Below are positions 35,481-46,419 of a stretch of 64,000 nucleotides of DNA, in pieces. A program made the translations under genes and the position numbers. Position 1 is the first letter of the stretch. The number at the start of each line of letters is the position of its first letter. Below the pieces are notes generated by a model that made no database searches, was not told the origin of the DNA, and saw only the letters and a program-made list of their open reading frames with translations. The DNA is taken from positions 558,001-622,000 of the forward strand of contig NZ_JANPVN010000001.1 in assembly GCF_026157085.1 (NCBI RefSeq), given 5' to 3'. The stretch comes from Sphingomicrobium arenosum (GTDB taxonomy: Bacteria > Pseudomonadota > Alphaproteobacteria > Sphingomonadales > Sphingomonadaceae).

Positions 35481-36731
35481 ATGAATGCACCAAAGGCATT
35501 CGCGTCGCTCTCCGGAGGCCTCCTTGCTCGCAAGGGATCGGCCCGTCCGGCGATGCGCCGCCAGAATTTCGGCCAGGTCGGCCCGGGGGGTCTCGACGAC
35601 CTCGGCTGGAACGACATGGGTTTCGACACCGCCAACCAGCCCGGCGAGGGCGAGGGCGCGTCGATCGAACATATCAACCGCAACCCGCTGTCGGGCCTGA
35701 GCCCGTCGCAGCCGGTGGTCCACGATCACCAGGCCAAGCTCGCCGCCGAATATGGCGAGGGCGACGAGGATCTGGGCGATTATGCCGACGACGGCGCCGA
35801 TCTCGAGGATAACACGGCCGAGCTGTGGGATCCCGAGGCCGAGGGCGACGACGTCAACATCTTTGCCGGTCATCGCGACGCGAAGAAGGCCGACGCCTTC
35901 ACCGCGAAAGTGCCGCAGGCCGAGGATGCCGACGAGGACGCTGCCGCCGCGCTCGAGGTCCCGACCTCGCGCCCGACCGTCTTCGATGCGCCGCCGGTGT
36001 CGCAGAGCACCTTCTCGGCCAGCCGCGGCGTGCCGGCCGACGAGCCGACCGCTTTCGATCCGCAGCCGGAGACGGCCGAGGACGAGGCCGAAGCGCCCAA
36101 GCTGATGCGCACCGTGGCCGATCTTGCGCCGCTCACGCAGCAGCAGAAGAGCGAGGGCGGTGCCTGGGGCGAAGACGAGGACGCCGAGGCCTATGCGCCC
36201 GCGCCGACCCCGGACATCGCGCAGGGCCTGTCGGGTGCCGACGCTTATGCCGATGACGAAGAGGGCGAGGACGAAGAGGACATCTTCGGTCTCGAGGAAG
36301 AAGCGACTGCCGAGGAAGAGGCAGGCGAAGACTTCGACCCCACCGTCAACAACCGTTTCGCCGCCTTCCTCTCGCGTCCGGCTCCGCAGCCGGTCTTTGA
36401 AGAAGAAGTCGCCGAAGAAGAAGAACTTGTCCTCGGCGCCGACATGCAGGTCGACGCCGACACCGAAACCGCGGCCTATGACGAGGTCGAGGACGATAGC
36501 GATTGCAACGCGCTGTCCAACCTCGACGTCGCCGAAGCCAAGGCCGGTGCCAAGGACAAGGCCGCCTTCACGCTGCGCCTCGATCGGGAGCGCCATCTCA
36601 AACTGCGTCTCGCCTGTGCCCTTACCGGCCAGTCGGCGCAGAAGATGGTGACCGAGGCGCTCGATCGCCTGCTGGGAGAGATGACCGAGCTCGACGAGCT
36701 GGTCGCGCAGGCGAGCGTGGACACCGAATAG
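35481..36731 (+). CDS. Acidic disordered protein with C-terminal ribbon-helix-helix-like domain
   Basis: Protein of 416 residues. After a short basic N-terminus (SGGLLARKGSARPAMRRQNF) comes about 300 residues dominated by Asp, Glu, Ala and Pro, presumably unstructured. The last 60 residues are different: AAFTLRLDRERHLKLRLACA, then LTGQSAQKMVTEALDRLL, which fits the strand-helix-helix pattern of RHH DNA-binding proteins such as partition adaptors. It lies 24 bases after the ParA gene, consistent with an adaptor role. No family is recognised for the long acidic part. Confidence 0.7.
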   Translation: MNAPKAFASLSGGLLARKGSARPAMRRQNFGQVGPGGLDDLGWNDMGFDTANQPGEGEGASIEHINRNPLSGLSPSQPVVHDHQAKLAAEYGEGDEDLGDYADDGADLEDNTAELWDPEAEGDDVNIFAGHRDAKKADAFTAKVPQAEDADEDAAAALEVPTSRPTVFDAPPVSQSTFSASRGVPADEPTAFDPQPETAEDEAEAPKLMRTVADLAPLTQQQKSEGGAWGEDEDAEAYAPAPTPDIAQGLSGADAYADDEEGEDEEDIFGLEEEATAEEEAGEDFDPTVNNRFAAFLSRPAPQPVFEEEVAEEEELVLGADMQVDADTETAAYDEVEDDSDCNALSNLDVAEAKAGAKDKAAFTLRLDRERHLKLRLACALTGQSAQKMVTEALDRLLGEMTELDELVAQASVDTE

Positions 36732-36759
36732 GACCGACGAAACCAGGGAAGGGTAGGTC

Positions 36760-38196
36760 ATGAGCAAGACGATGATGGGACGCACGATCGCGCTCGCCGC
36801 CATGGCGGCAGCGCTCGGTGCCTGCAGCATGTCCGATGGCGGCATGGGCGGCTTTGCCGGCAATGTCGACAAGGAGAATATCGGACTGGCGAGCCGCGCG
36901 CAGGCCGCGCTGATCGAAGGCAATCACGGCGAGGCGATCCAGCTTGCCGAGCGTGCCGTCGAGGCGAGCCCGACCGATGCGGGTTTCCGCACGCTGCTCG
37001 GCAATGTCTATTTCGCCGATGGGCGTTTCGCTTCGGCAGAGGCTGCTTATCGCGATTCGCTGACGCTCATGCCCGCCCAGCCCAAGGTCATCATGAAGAA
37101 GGCCCTCGTGCAGATCGCGCAGGGCAAGCAGCGTGAAGCGCTGTCGGGGCTCGAGCAGGCGCGCGGCTATGTCGATGCCGCCGACCTCGGTCTCGCCGTT
37201 GCCATGGCCGGTCGCCCGCAGGTCGCGCTCGAAATCCTCGAGACCGCTGCGCGCAGTCCCGCCGCCGATGCCCGCACCCGCCAGAACCTCGCGCTCGTCA
37301 ATGCGATGAACGGCAATTGGGAAGCCGCCCGCATCATCGCCGCGCAGGACGTGCCCGCCGACCAGCTCGACGCGCGCCTCCAAGGCTGGATGCAGATGGC
37401 CAACCCCGAACATCCCTCGCATCAGGTCGCCGCGCTGATCGGCGTGACCCCGGCCGCCAGCGATCCGGGCCAGCCCGTTCGTCTCGCGCTCAACGGGAAT
37501 GCCGACCAGCCGCGTTATGCAAGCCTCGCGCCGCAGCAGCAGGCCGCGCCTGCGCCGGTTGCCGCTGCTCCCGTCGTGGCCGCACCTGTTGTTGCCGCCC
37601 CGGTCGCGGTCGCCGAAGCCGCCCCTGCGCCGCAGCCGAGCATCGCGCCCGAGCCGGCGCCGACCGTTCTGGCCGCGAACGTGGATATTCCCGTGCGTGA
37701 CATCGAACTGGTCGACGTGACCGCCGAAGCGGCCGCCGCCGACGAGGCCGAGGCCCGTCCGTCGCTCGATGTCGACCCGATCGCGCCGGTCGCGATGGTG
37801 GCCGCAGCTGCTCGCGCGGCGCGTGACGTCGCTCCGGCGCCGGCGTTGAGCCGCGAGACCACGCGCCTGACCGAATCGGTTCGCTCGATCCGCGCCGAAG
37901 CGGTGGCGTCCGAAAAGGCGAGCCGCTCGGTCGTCCAGCTCGGCAGCTATTCGCAGCGCTCCAGCCTGCAGCGCGGCTGGACCGTGGCGACCGCCAAGTT
38001 CGACCCGATCAATGCCTATCAGCCGATGGCCGCCCGCTTCGAGCATCAGGGCAAGACCTATTATCGTCTCGCCGCGCATGGCTTTGCCAGCGATGCGGCA
38101 GCGCGCGATTTCTGCGTCGATGTCCGTTCGGCCGGCGGCGAGTGCTTCGTCCGCAAGATGGCAGGCGACGCGCCGACCCGTTTCGCCTCGCGCTAA
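36760..38196 (+). CDS. TPR/SPOR-domain lipoprotein
   Basis: Protein of 478 residues with a lipoprotein signal (LAAMAAALGAC, lipobox LGAC near residue 22). Tetratricopeptide-like helices run to about 220 (LIEGNHGEAIQLAERAVEAS, TLLGNVYFADGRFASAEAAY). A long Ala/Pro/Val-rich linker follows, and a SPOR domain near 385-465 (VVQLGSYSQRSSLQRGW). It is the third gene of the ParA cassette and likely sits in the outer membrane, reaching into peptidoglycan. A terminator hairpin follows. Confidence 0.8.
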   Translation: MSKTMMGRTIALAAMAAALGACSMSDGGMGGFAGNVDKENIGLASRAQAALIEGNHGEAIQLAERAVEASPTDAGFRTLLGNVYFADGRFASAEAAYRDSLTLMPAQPKVIMKKALVQIAQGKQREALSGLEQARGYVDAADLGLAVAMAGRPQVALEILETAARSPAADARTRQNLALVNAMNGNWEAARIIAAQDVPADQLDARLQGWMQMANPEHPSHQVAALIGVTPAASDPGQPVRLALNGNADQPRYASLAPQQQAAPAPVAAAPVVAAPVVAAPVAVAEAAPAPQPSIAPEPAPTVLAANVDIPVRDIELVDVTAEAAAADEAEARPSLDVDPIAPVAMVAAAARAARDVAPAPALSRETTRLTESVRSIRAEAVASEKASRSVVQLGSYSQRSSLQRGWTVATAKFDPINAYQPMAARFEHQGKTYYRLAAHGFASDAAARDFCVDVRSAGGECFVRKMAGDAPTRFASR

Positions 38197-38234
38197 GCGA
38201 GCGCGTCAACCGACACCTAGGTGTCCGCATGACC

Positions 38235-38263
38235 AGCCCTCGATCCTCATCGGATCGGGGGCT
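38235..38263 (+). terminator. Terminator after the ParA cassette
   Basis: AGCCC-t-CGATCC pairs with GGATCG-g-GGGCT across a five-base loop and is followed by GTTCTTGT. The T-tract is weak. It lies between the cassette and the convergent pyrB. Confidence 0.6.
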
Positions 38264-38272
38264 GTTCTTGTG

Positions 38273-39178
38273 TCAGCTGGTAACGGCGGCCGGTTCGTTG
38301 ATAGCGAGGTCGAGGACGGCCATGCGCATGGCGACCCCCATCTCGACCTGCGCGGTGATGAGCGAATGTTCGCTGTCGGCCAGCTCGCCGAGGATTTCCA
38401 CGCCGCGGTTCATCGGTCCAGGGTGCATGATCACCGCGCCTGGCGCTGCCGTCGCGAAGCGTTTCTCGGTAAGGCCGTAACGTGCCAGATATTCGCCGGG
38501 TGCGTCGCCGAGATCGGCGGCGAGGCGTTCGCGCTGGATCCGCAGCATCATGACGACGTCGGCACCCGCGACGGCATCGTCGATCCCGTCGGCGCCGTCA
38601 TGCCCCTCCGGCATCAGCGCGGCAGGGCCCGCGAGGGTCACGTCCGCGCCGAGCCGTTCGAGCAGGGCGTGGGTCGAGGACGCCACGCGGCTGTGACGGA
38701 TGTCGCCGCAAATGGCGACCTTGAGCCCGTCGACCCGCCCGAAATGATGGTGGATGGTGGCGACATCGAGCAAGCCTTGCGTGGGATGCTCGCCGGTGCC
38801 GTCGCCCGCATTGACGACCGCCGCGCGGATCGTCTCGGCGACCGTGTCGGGCGCGCCGGGTTCGGGATGGCGCATAACCAGCGCATCGACCTGCATCGCA
38901 TCGATCGTCAGCGCGGTATCGATGAGCGTCTCGCCCTTGGCGAGGCTCGATTGCCCGGCGGGAAGGGTGGTGACCATCGCGCCGAGGCGCTGCGCGGCCA
39001 TGTCGAAGCTCAGGAGGGTGCGGGTCGAATTCTCGAAAAAGGCGAGGACGATGCTGCGCCCCGCCAGCCGGTCGACGCGCTTGTCCGCGCCGCGGTTATG
39101 CTCGAGCCAATGCTCGGCCTCTCGCAGGAGGTGGTCGAGCTGGTCGTCGGACAGGTCGCTGGGGCGAATGATGTGCAT
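38273..39178 (-). CDS. pyrB: Aspartate carbamoyltransferase catalytic subunit
   Basis: Enzyme of 301 residues for the committed step of pyrimidine synthesis. Carbamoyl-phosphate-binding motifs FFENSTRTLLSF (near 49-60) and HPTQGLLD are visible, with RIQRER and HPGPMNRGVE near the end. The start is taken at the ATG at 39178. It follows ruvX with an 11-base gap in the same operon. No regulatory subunit gene or pyrC is seen here. Confidence 0.93.
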   Translation of the reverse strand: MHIIRPSDLSDDQLDHLLREAEHWLEHNRGADKRVDRLAGRSIVLAFFENSTRTLLSFDMAAQRLGAMVTTLPAGQSSLAKGETLIDTALTIDAMQVDALVMRHPEPGAPDTVAETIRAAVVNAGDGTGEHPTQGLLDVATIHHHFGRVDGLKVAICGDIRHSRVASSTHALLERLGADVTLAGPAALMPEGHDGADGIDDAVAGADVVMMLRIQRERLAADLGDAPGEYLARYGLTEKRFATAAPGAVIMHPGPMNRGVEILGELADSEHSLITAQVEMGVAMRMAVLDLAINEPAAVTS

Positions 39179-39189
39179 GGCCCCGCTCC

Positions 39190-39660
39190 CTAGTCGCGAT
39201 GCGCGATGTTGACCAGCGCGTCGATCGCGCCCTGGAGGATGTGCGCGGCGGCCATGGCATCGACCTTGTCGGCGCGCTTGGCGCGGCTCACGTCGGCGTC
39301 GATCATGGCGCGCTCGACCGCCTGCGTCGACCAGCGTTCGTCCCACAGGAGAACGGGCAGGCCGAGCGGGGCGATGTTGCGCGCGAAGGCACGGGTCGAC
39401 TGGGTGCGCGGACTGTCGGTCCCGTCCATGTTGAGCGGCAGGCCTAGGACGAGGCCGGATATGCCCTGTGCTTCGACGAACGCAGTCAGCTGGGCAAGGT
39501 CCTTCTGAAACTTGGTGCGGCGGATCGTCTCGGCGGGCCCTGCAAAGCTCCATGCCGCATCGCAGGTCGCCAGCCCGATTGTCTTCGTGCCGACGTCGAG
39601 GCCGGCGAGCTTGCCGCCCGGGCAGGCCTCGTAAAAGTCGATAGCATTGTCATGGATCAT
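39190..39660 (-). CDS. ruvX: Putative pre-16S rRNA nuclease YqgF/RuvX
   Basis: Protein of 156 residues from the ATG at 39660. RNase H-like fold motifs are [15 protein letters not shown] (first Asp), [15 protein letters not shown] and WDERWST with a final [11 protein letters not shown]. The family processes the 5' end of 16S rRNA precursors. Its ATG overlaps the stop of the DUF3089 gene (ATGA), and it is followed closely by pyrB. Confidence 0.9.
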   Translation of the reverse strand: MIHDNAIDFYEACPGGKLAGLDVGTKTIGLATCDAAWSFAGPAETIRRTKFQKDLAQLTAFVEAQGISGLVLGLPLNMDGTDSPRTQSTRAFARNIAPLGLPVLLWDERWSTQAVERAMIDADVSRAKRADKVDAMAAAHILQGAIDALVNIAHRD

Positions 39661-40859
39661 GCAGCGTCGTCCCGCGCCTCGGCCGACGTGCCCCACGTCG
39701 CATGGCGGCGGTAAAGGTCCTCGCGGATCGCGCCCCAGAAGAGCGCATAGTCGAAGACGTGGTAATTGTTGCCGGGCAGGACATAGGGGCCGAGCGCGGG
39801 CAACTCGCCGTTGAGGATGAGGAGGCCGCGCTCGCAGCGGGCCCCCACCGATCCGGGCAGGAGTTGCGCGGTCGTCAGCCTCTCGTCGGGCACGAGCAGT
39901 CCGGGGTTCTCGGCGGGCGCGGCCTCGCGCGGCTCGCCGCCGGTCAGCGGATTGGTGCAGACCAGCCGCTCGCGCTCGCGATCGAGACCGGCATAGCCGT
40001 CGGCCTTGAGCCAGTCGCGCAGCACCAGATTGGCATTGGGCGGATCGCCAAAAGTGAGCCAGCTCATGAGGCAGGCGCTCTGGTCGGGATCAGAGCAGGC
40101 GGGCAGGCCGGTGGCGGGGAGGTCGGCCTCGGCATCGACGGGCCATCCGACGATGTAGGCGGCGACGAGCCGGTCGCCGAGCGTTTCGCGCTGGTCGGCG
40201 AGCAGCCGCAGGGCATGGAGCGCGCCCTGGCTGTGCCCAGCGATCACCAGCGGGCCATCGGGATTGTTCTCGACGAAGACGGAAAAGGCGTCGACGAGAT
40301 CGCCATAGGCGACATCGAGCGCGGCTTGCGCATTGGCCGATTGCGACAGGAAGGTGCCGAAGGTGGCCTGCCGATAGCGGGGCGCCCACACTTCACCGAT
40401 ATTGTTGAACGCGCTCGCCTGGCTGCGCACGAACAATTCGGCGCGGGTCTTGGCCATGCCGGTGAGCGCCATGTCGGCGTTCCAGCGGTCGGTCAGGAGA
40501 TAGGTTGTCGGGTGGATGAAGAAGACGGCGACAGGGCGCTCGCCATTGCCCTCGACAGTTTCGGCATCGGTCGCGGTCGCTTCCACGTCACCGCCTTCCG
40601 CGGAGATTTCGACCTGTGCGGCGCCCTGATAGGGATCGGGCTGCCAGTCGGCGAGGCTGCCTTCCATGTCGGGGCGCGCCCACCAGGCGTCGAGGCTCGC
40701 ATAGATCGACTCCTCCTGTTCGGGCGGCGCGACGAACTCGACCTTCGGCATCGCCTGGTCGGCAAGGATGCGGTCGCCATATTGGAAGAAGATGAAGGCG
40801 CCGGCCACCACGAGCAGGGTGCAAAGCGCGACGATCCAGAGAAAGATGCGAGCTAACAT
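39657..40859 (-). CDS. DUF3089 alpha/beta-hydrolase-like membrane-anchored protein
   Basis: Protein of 400 residues from the ATG at 40859, with an N-terminal transmembrane helix ([20 protein letters not shown]). The periplasmic part has the DUF3089 hallmarks [20 protein letters not shown] and a nucleophile elbow GHSQGALH, so serine hydrolase activity is likely. An insert at about 85-100 is Glu/Ala/Thr-rich. The substrate is unknown. First gene of the ruvX-pyrB operon by spacing. Confidence 0.85.
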   Translation of the reverse strand: MLARIFLWIVALCTLLVVAGAFIFFQYGDRILADQAMPKVEFVAPPEQEESIYASLDAWWARPDMEGSLADWQPDPYQGAAQVEISAEGGDVEATATDAETVEGNGERPVAVFFIHPTTYLLTDRWNADMALTGMAKTRAELFVRSQASAFNNIGEVWAPRYRQATFGTFLSQSANAQAALDVAYGDLVDAFSVFVENNPDGPLVIAGHSQGALHALRLLADQRETLGDRLVAAYIVGWPVDAEADLPATGLPACSDPDQSACLMSWLTFGDPPNANLVLRDWLKADGYAGLDRERERLVCTNPLTGGEPREAAPAENPGLLVPDERLTTAQLLPGSVGARCERGLLILNGELPALGPYVLPGNNYHVFDYALFWGAIREDLYRRHATWGTSAEARDDAA

Positions 40860-40957
40860 GATTGCTGAGGTAGCGATGGCCTTGCCGCGCTGCAACATCG
40901 CTTGAAGACTGGGTTCTGCTGGGGCAGGGTCGGCGCAACTTGTGGGGGACGGAAAAG

Positions 40958-42652
40958 ATGACGACAGATCAGGAGGCCGCGTGGCCGGAACGTCCGTGGA
41001 TTCTCGCGGCGATCGGTGCGTTGGGAGCGCTGATCTTCTCCATCCTGATCGACCATGATTACGAGACGCCGCTGAGCATCGCCGAGCGCGCCGGGGCGAC
41101 TTTCACGGCGGTGACGACGGCCGCCTTGCTCTTCACGCTCGAACGGCGCCGGTGGAGCTGGAGCCTCGGTTTCGCGCTCGTCGCGGGCGTGGTCATGGCG
41201 CTCGTCGGGTGGAGCACGGCGTCCTATAACGACGGACGCTCGATCTTCGATTATCCTTATTTCTCGGGACTGTTTGCGGTGCTGGTCGCGGCGCCCTTCT
41301 TCCAGGCCGCGCGTGACGAAGGGCGATTGGTCCGCGATTTCGCACCGCTGCATCATTATGGCTGGACCGATGCCGTCATCGGCTTTTCGGCGCTGCTTTT
41401 CACGGGCCTGACCTTCGCGCTGCTGTGGATGCTCGCGGCCTTGTTCGATTCGATCGGCATCGACGTGCTGCGAGACCTGCTCGAAAACGAACAGGCGGCC
41501 TGGGCCATCGCGGGTTTTGCGTTTGGCGGGGCGGTCGGGATGCTTCGCGAGCGCGATCGCCTGTTTGGGGGCTTGCTCAAACTGGTGATGGTCGTGCTCG
41601 CGGTGCTGGCGCCCTTGATGGCGATCACGCTCGCCCTGTTTCTCGTTGCGTTGCCGATCACCGGCTTTGCCAGGCTGTGGGAATCGGGCCTGCCCGAAAC
41701 GCCTCTCCTGCTCGCCTCGGCGGCATGGGGTCTTCTTCTCGCCAATGCGGTCTTCGGGACGGGGGAGGGCGATGAGCCCGCGCGCCCCTCGCTCAAGTGG
41801 AGCGCCTTTACACTGACGCTGGTCATCCTGCCGCTCGCGCTGCTGGCAGCGGTCAGCATGGGGCTGCGCATCGAGCAATATGGCTGGACGCCCGACCGCC
41901 TGTGGGGCGCGATCGTGATCGCGCTGGCGCTGGCATATGGGTTTGCGGCGGCGTGGGCGGCGTGGAAGGGTCGGGGCGATTTCGCGCCGTTCCGCCGCGC
42001 GCAGGTGTCGCTCGGCTTCGTCGTCGTCGGGCTTGCACTGTTCCTTGCGCTGCCGATCCTCGACTTCGGCGCGATCAGCACGCGCAGCCAGCTGGCGCGG
42101 CTGGAGTCGGGCGAGGTGACGCCGGCGCGCTTCGACTATCGCGCCATGGCGTTCGACTTCGGTCCGGAGGGGCGCGCCGCGCTCGAACGGCTCAAGAGCG
42201 ACGATCGGGCGCTGGTCGCGGAGCTCGCGACCAAGGCGCTCCAATCGGACAATCGCTGGGAGCTCGAGCAGGAGATCGAGGTGGCTGCGGGCGATGCACA
42301 GCTCGACGAGACGCTCATTCTCGTCCCGGAAAATCTGGAGCTCAGTCGCGACGAGCGCCGGGCGGTGGCGCGTGAACGTTTTTGCAGCGAACGGCCCTGC
42401 ATCGTCACGCGGCTCGAAGATGGCGGCCTCTTGATCGTCGGGCGGCGTTGGTCACGCGGGGGACTGGTGCGGGAGGTCGTCACCCCCGAACAGCTCGCCG
42501 AGACCGACGGTCCTGTTCGTCCGTCGAGCGTTCCCGTCCCGGAGCCGAAGCTGAGCGATGAGGAGATGCGCAGCGCGACGGTCGAAGTGCGCGAGGAAGT
42601 GGTGCGCCGCGTCTATGTGAACGGCGAACCAGTGGGCGCGACCTTCGAATAG
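40958..42652 (+). CDS. DUF4153-like multi-pass membrane protein
   Basis: Protein of 564 residues from the ATG at 40958. The first 390 residues contain about eleven hydrophobic helices, and a soluble C-terminal domain of about 170 residues follows ([20 protein letters not shown]). The helix arrangement and segments such as [17 protein letters not shown] and [19 protein letters not shown] resemble DUF4153 membrane proteins. The role is unknown. It is divergent from the DUF3089 gene, with 98 bases between starts. Confidence 0.75.
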   Translation: MTTDQEAAWPERPWILAAIGALGALIFSILIDHDYETPLSIAERAGATFTAVTTAALLFTLERRRWSWSLGFALVAGVVMALVGWSTASYNDGRSIFDYPYFSGLFAVLVAAPFFQAARDEGRLVRDFAPLHHYGWTDAVIGFSALLFTGLTFALLWMLAALFDSIGIDVLRDLLENEQAAWAIAGFAFGGAVGMLRERDRLFGGLLKLVMVVLAVLAPLMAITLALFLVALPITGFARLWESGLPETPLLLASAAWGLLLANAVFGTGEGDEPARPSLKWSAFTLTLVILPLALLAAVSMGLRIEQYGWTPDRLWGAIVIALALAYGFAAAWAAWKGRGDFAPFRRAQVSLGFVVVGLALFLALPILDFGAISTRSQLARLESGEVTPARFDYRAMAFDFGPEGRAALERLKSDDRALVAELATKALQSDNRWELEQEIEVAAGDAQLDETLILVPENLELSRDERRAVARERFCSERPCIVTRLEDGGLLIVGRRWSRGGLVREVVTPEQLAETDGPVRPSSVPVPEPKLSDEEMRSATVEVREEVVRRVYVNGEPVGATFE

Positions 42653-42689
42653 CTTGAAGCGCGGGCGCGTGCTGGCTAGGGAAGCGTCC

Positions 42690-42977
42690 ATGTCTGTCAC
42701 CATCGAACAGGTGCGTCACATCGCCAATCTGGCGCGCATCGACCTTTCCGACGAGCAGGCGGAAACGCTGCTCCCCGAACTCAACAACATCCTCGGCTGG
42801 GTCGAACAGCTGGGCGAGGTCGACACCAGCGGCGTCGAACCGCTCGCCACGGTGGTCGACCAGCAGATGCGGCTGCGCGAGGACGGCGTCACCGATGGCG
42901 ACATCCGTGACAAGGTGCTGTCCAACGCGCCCGAGGCCCAGCACGGCTTCTTCGCCGTCCCGAAGGTGATCGAATAG
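42690..42977 (+). CDS. gatC: Asp-tRNA(Asn)/Glu-tRNA(Gln) amidotransferase subunit C
   Basis: Protein of 95 residues ([31 protein letters not shown]) that wraps around GatA and stabilises the GatCAB complex, which converts misacylated Glu-tRNA(Gln) or Asp-tRNA(Asn). Its TAG stop overlaps the GTG start of gatA by one base. Confidence 0.95.
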   Translation: MSVTIEQVRHIANLARIDLSDEQAETLLPELNNILGWVEQLGEVDTSGVEPLATVVDQQMRLREDGVTDGDIRDKVLSNAPEAQHGFFAVPKVIE

Positions 42978-44455
42978 TGAGCGACATTCTCGACCTGACC
43001 ATCGCCCAGCTGCGCGATGGTTTCCGCAAGGGCGATTTTTCGGCGACCGACATTGCCGAGACCTACAATGCCGCAGTGGACGGCGCCGATGCGCTCAACG
43101 CCTATCTGGTGAAGACACCCGAATTGGCGCTCGAAGCCGCCAAGGCCGCCGACGAGGCAAAGGCTTCCGACAGTCTCAAGCCGCTGTCGGGCATTCCGCT
43201 CGGCATGAAGGACCTGTTCGCGACCGAAGGCGTGCTGACCAGCGCGGGCTCGAAGATGCTCGGCAACTTCAAGCCGCCTTATGAGAGCACGGTCTCGGCC
43301 AATTTGAAGGCTGCCGGCGCTGGCATGCTCGGCAAATTGAACATGGACGAATTCGCCATGGGCTCGTCCAACGAGACCTGCGCGCACGGCAATGTGATTT
43401 CGCCGTGGCGCCGCGAAGGCTCGAATGCCGCGATTACGCCGGGCGGCTCGTCGGGCGGTTCGGCCTCGGCGGTCGCCGCGCGCATCGCGCCGGGCGCCAC
43501 CGGTACCGATACCGGCGGTTCGATCCGCCAGCCCGCCGCCTTCACCGGTATCGCGGGGATCAAGCCGACCTATGGCCGCTGCTCGCGCTGGGGCATCGTC
43601 AGCTTCGCCTCCTCGCTCGACCAGGCGGGGCCGATGGCGCGCGACGTGCGCGACTGCGCGATCATGCTCGAGGCGATGGCGGGCTTCGACCCGAAGGACT
43701 CGACCTCGATCGACGCGCCTGTGCCGCAGTGGGAAGCTGGCTTGTCGAGCGATTTGAAGGGCAAGCGCGTGGGTATTCCCAAGGAATATCGCATCGACGG
43801 CACGCCGGAAGAGATCAACAAGCTCTGGGATCAGGGCGTCGAATGGCTGTGCGAGGCGGGTGCCGAGCCGGTCGAGATCTCGCTGCCGCACAGCAAGTAT
43901 GCGTTGCCGACCTATTACATCATCGCCCCGGCGGAAGCCTCGTCCAACCTCGCCCGCTATGACGGCGTGCGTTACGGGCTGCGTGAGACGGTCGAGGGTG
44001 GCGGCCTTCACGACATGTACAAGGCGACCCGCTCGGCAGGCTTCGGTGATGAAGTGAAGCGCCGCATCATGATCGGCACCTATGTGCTGAGCGCGGGCTT
44101 CTACGACGCTTACTTCACACAGGCGCAGCGCGTCCGCGCGCTGATCAAGGAAGATTTCCGCAAGGCCTTCGAGAAGTGCGACATGATCCTTACCCCGACG
44201 GCGCCGAGCGCGGCCTTCGGGCTGGGCGAGAAGTCGGACGATCCGATCGCCATGTATCTCAATGACGTCTTCGCGGTGCCCGCCTCGCTGGCCGGCCTGC
44301 CCGCGATGAGCGTGCCCGGCGGCGTGGACAAGGACGGGCTCCCGCTCGGCCTGCACCTCATCGGCAATGAAATGGACGAACAGGCGGTGCTCAACGCCGG
44401 CCTCGCGATCGAGGAACGCGCTCCGAGCATCGAGCTTCCGGGGAAGTGGTGGTGA
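42977..44455 (+). CDS. gatA: Asp-tRNA(Asn)/Glu-tRNA(Gln) amidotransferase subunit A
   Basis: Amidase-signature enzyme of 492 residues that releases ammonia from glutamine. The catalytic Lys is in [10 protein letters not shown], and the Ser-cis-Ser-Lys region is [11 protein letters not shown] with [11 protein letters not shown]. The start is GTG at 42977. The stop TGA overlaps the GTG start of the inserted nuclease-like gene rather than gatB, an unusual arrangement. Confidence 0.96.
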   Translation: MSDILDLTIAQLRDGFRKGDFSATDIAETYNAAVDGADALNAYLVKTPELALEAAKAADEAKASDSLKPLSGIPLGMKDLFATEGVLTSAGSKMLGNFKPPYESTVSANLKAAGAGMLGKLNMDEFAMGSSNETCAHGNVISPWRREGSNAAITPGGSSGGSASAVAARIAPGATGTDTGGSIRQPAAFTGIAGIKPTYGRCSRWGIVSFASSLDQAGPMARDVRDCAIMLEAMAGFDPKDSTSIDAPVPQWEAGLSSDLKGKRVGIPKEYRIDGTPEEINKLWDQGVEWLCEAGAEPVEISLPHSKYALPTYYIIAPAEASSNLARYDGVRYGLRETVEGGGLHDMYKATRSAGFGDEVKRRIMIGTYVLSAGFYDAYFTQAQRVRALIKEDFRKAFEKCDMILTPTAPSAAFGLGEKSDDPIAMYLNDVFAVPASLAGLPAMSVPGGVDKDGLPLGLHLIGNEMDEQAVLNAGLAIEERAPSIELPGKWW

Positions 44456-44946
44456 GTAGCGCCAGAGGAAACCTCGGCGAACACGTCATTATGGCGGAAT
44501 TGATGCACCGAGATTTTCACGCGTTCATGGCGGACCGTAATAATCCTGCTTTTGATGCCATGTCTCTTTGGCCTGAGACCGGACGACGGTGCGCGCTTCG
44601 GGTGAAGACCACTTCGAACCATAGCGCTGTTTGGACGGTCAAAAGGAAGACTGGGTCTATTTTCCTCGATCTCCAGGGCGGGGACGATTTTGTCTTGATC
44701 GTTGATATCGGCAGCGGACTTCGAGATCGGGACATCTACGTGGTTCCGACTGGTCATTTACTCGATGTCCTCGAAGCGGATCACACCTTTTACGTGAGTC
44801 ACCCAAAGAAGAATGGTGAGCCCCGAAAGGCGGAACAAGGCATGCGCTGTATCCGGTTTCATGGCGAGAATAAGCCGACTGACCATGGTTGGGGCTATCA
44901 AGATAAATTCGCTGAGTATCGCGAAGCATGGGATTTGTTGAAATGA
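44452..44946 (+). CDS. Unknown protein with nuclease-like (PD-(D/E)xK-like) pattern, inside the gat operon
   Basis: Protein of 164 residues, most likely starting at the GTG at 44452 (GTGA overlap with the gatA stop). It ends in ATGA overlapping the gatB start at 44943. The N-terminal [15 protein letters not shown], then FDAM and LRVKTTSNH, recalls the E-D-xxK arrangement of PD-(D/E)xK nucleases and of Holliday-resolvase-like or restriction-associated proteins that start GxxGE. The residue expected to be Glu/Gln before xK is Arg, so activity is uncertain. Its AT content looks higher than that of the gat genes, suggesting acquisition. I do not recognise a named family. Confidence 0.65.
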   Translation: MSSARGNLGEHVIMAELMHRDFHAFMADRNNPAFDAMSLWPETGRRCALRVKTTSNHSAVWTVKRKTGSIFLDLQGGDDFVLIVDIGSGLRDRDIYVVPTGHLLDVLEADHTFYVSHPKKNGEPRKAEQGMRCIRFHGENKPTDHGWGYQDKFAEYREAWDLLK

Positions 44947-46409
44947 GCGATTATCGGATCAAGGGCCAGAAGGGCAGCTATGAGGTCGTGATCGGCCTCG
45001 AGGTGCATGCCCAGGTCACTTCGCACGCCAAGCTGTTCAGCGGCGCGGCCACCGCCTTCGGCGCCGAGCCCAACACGCAGGTCAGCCTCGTCGATGCGGC
45101 GATGCCCGGCATGCTGCCCGTGCCCAACCGGGAATGCATCCGCCAAGCGGTGCGTACCGGCATGGCGATCGATGCCGTGATCAACAAATGGTCGCGCTTT
45201 GACCGCAAGAACTATTTCTACGCCGATCTTCCGCAGGGCTATCAGATTTCGCAGCTCTACCACCCGCTGGTGGGCGAGGGCGAGATCGAGGTCGCGCCCG
45301 ACGAGAAGAACCCCGATGCGACCAAGACCATCGGCGTCGAGCGCATCCATGTCGAACAGGATGCGGGCAAGCTGATGCACGACCAGCATCCGACCATGAG
45401 CTATGTCGACCTCAACCGCTGCGGCGTGGCGCTGATGGAAATCGTGTCGAAGCCCGACATGCGTTCGCCCGCCGAGGCTGGCGCGTATCTGCGCAAGCTG
45501 CGCTCGATCCTGCGCTATGTCGGCTCGTGCGACGGTAATATGGAAGAAGGCTCGATGCGCGCCGACGTCAACGTCTCGGTGCGCCTGCCGGGCGAGGAAT
45601 TGGGCACGCGGACCGAGACCAAGAACGTCAACAGCGTTCGCTTCGTCATGCAGGTCATCGAGCATGAGGCCAAGCGGCAGGTGAAGGCGCTCGAGAGCGG
45701 GGAGGGGGTCCAGCAGGAGACCCGCCTGTTCGACGTCGCCAAGGGCATCACCCGTCCGCTCCGCTCGAAGGAAGATGCGCATGACTATCGCTACTTCCCC
45801 GATCCCGACTTGCTTCCGCTCGAACTCGACGATGAATTCCTCGCCGAGTGCCGCGCGAGCCTGCCCGAGCTGCCCGATGCCAAGCTGAAGCGCTACGAAG
45901 CGCTCGGCATCACGCCCTACAACGCTGCAGTGTTGACCGCCGAGGTCGAGACCGCGCGCTGGTTCGATGCGCTGCTCGATGCGGGCGCGGAGCCGGTCGC
46001 CGCCTCCAACTGGGCCAATAGTGTGCTTCCGGGTATCCTCAACGCCAAGGATGTGGGGTTCTCGGACGAGCGCAACACGCCCGAAGCCTCCGCCGCCATC
46101 CTGAAGATGGTCGACGATGGCGACATCTCGAAGGGGCAGGCCAAGGAAGTCATGGAGCTCTATCTCGACGAAGGCGGCACGCCTGCTGACGTGGTCGAGA
46201 AGCATGGCATGAAGCAGACCAGCGACACCGGCGCGATCGAGGCCGAGGTCGACAAGGTGCTCGCCGCCAATGCCGACAAGGTCGAACAATATAAGGGCGG
46301 CAAGGAAGCGCTGTTCGGCTTCTTCGTCGGCCAGACGATGAAGGCGATGCGCGGCCAGGCCAACCCGCAGGTGGTGAACCAGATCCTGCGCGCCAAGCTT
46401 GACGGTTAA
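44943..46409 (+). CDS. gatB: Asp-tRNA(Asn)/Glu-tRNA(Gln) amidotransferase subunit B
   Basis: Protein of 488 residues that binds the misacylated tRNA and channels ammonia from GatA. Motifs are [47 protein letters not shown] and [19 protein letters not shown]-terminal YqeY-like tail extends from about 400 to 488 ([20 protein letters not shown]). The start is at 44943 (MSDYRIKGQ), overlapping the inserted gene's stop by four bases. Confidence 0.96.
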   Translation: MSDYRIKGQKGSYEVVIGLEVHAQVTSHAKLFSGAATAFGAEPNTQVSLVDAAMPGMLPVPNRECIRQAVRTGMAIDAVINKWSRFDRKNYFYADLPQGYQISQLYHPLVGEGEIEVAPDEKNPDATKTIGVERIHVEQDAGKLMHDQHPTMSYVDLNRCGVALMEIVSKPDMRSPAEAGAYLRKLRSILRYVGSCDGNMEEGSMRADVNVSVRLPGEELGTRTETKNVNSVRFVMQVIEHEAKRQVKALESGEGVQQETRLFDVAKGITRPLRSKEDAHDYRYFPDPDLLPLELDDEFLAECRASLPELPDAKLKRYEALGITPYNAAVLTAEVETARWFDALLDAGAEPVAASNWANSVLPGILNAKDVGFSDERNTPEASAAILKMVDDGDISKGQAKEVMELYLDEGGTPADVVEKHGMKQTSDTGAIEAEVDKVLAANADKVEQYKGGKEALFGFFVGQTMKAMRGQANPQVVNQILRAKLDG

Positions 46410-46419
46410 GGAGACACAG

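Noticed and set aside
34656..36923. Minus-strand open frame of 755 residues across the ParA cassette
   Set aside because: It spans two real genes in antisense; its apparent repeats mirror the acidic codons of the plus-strand protein.
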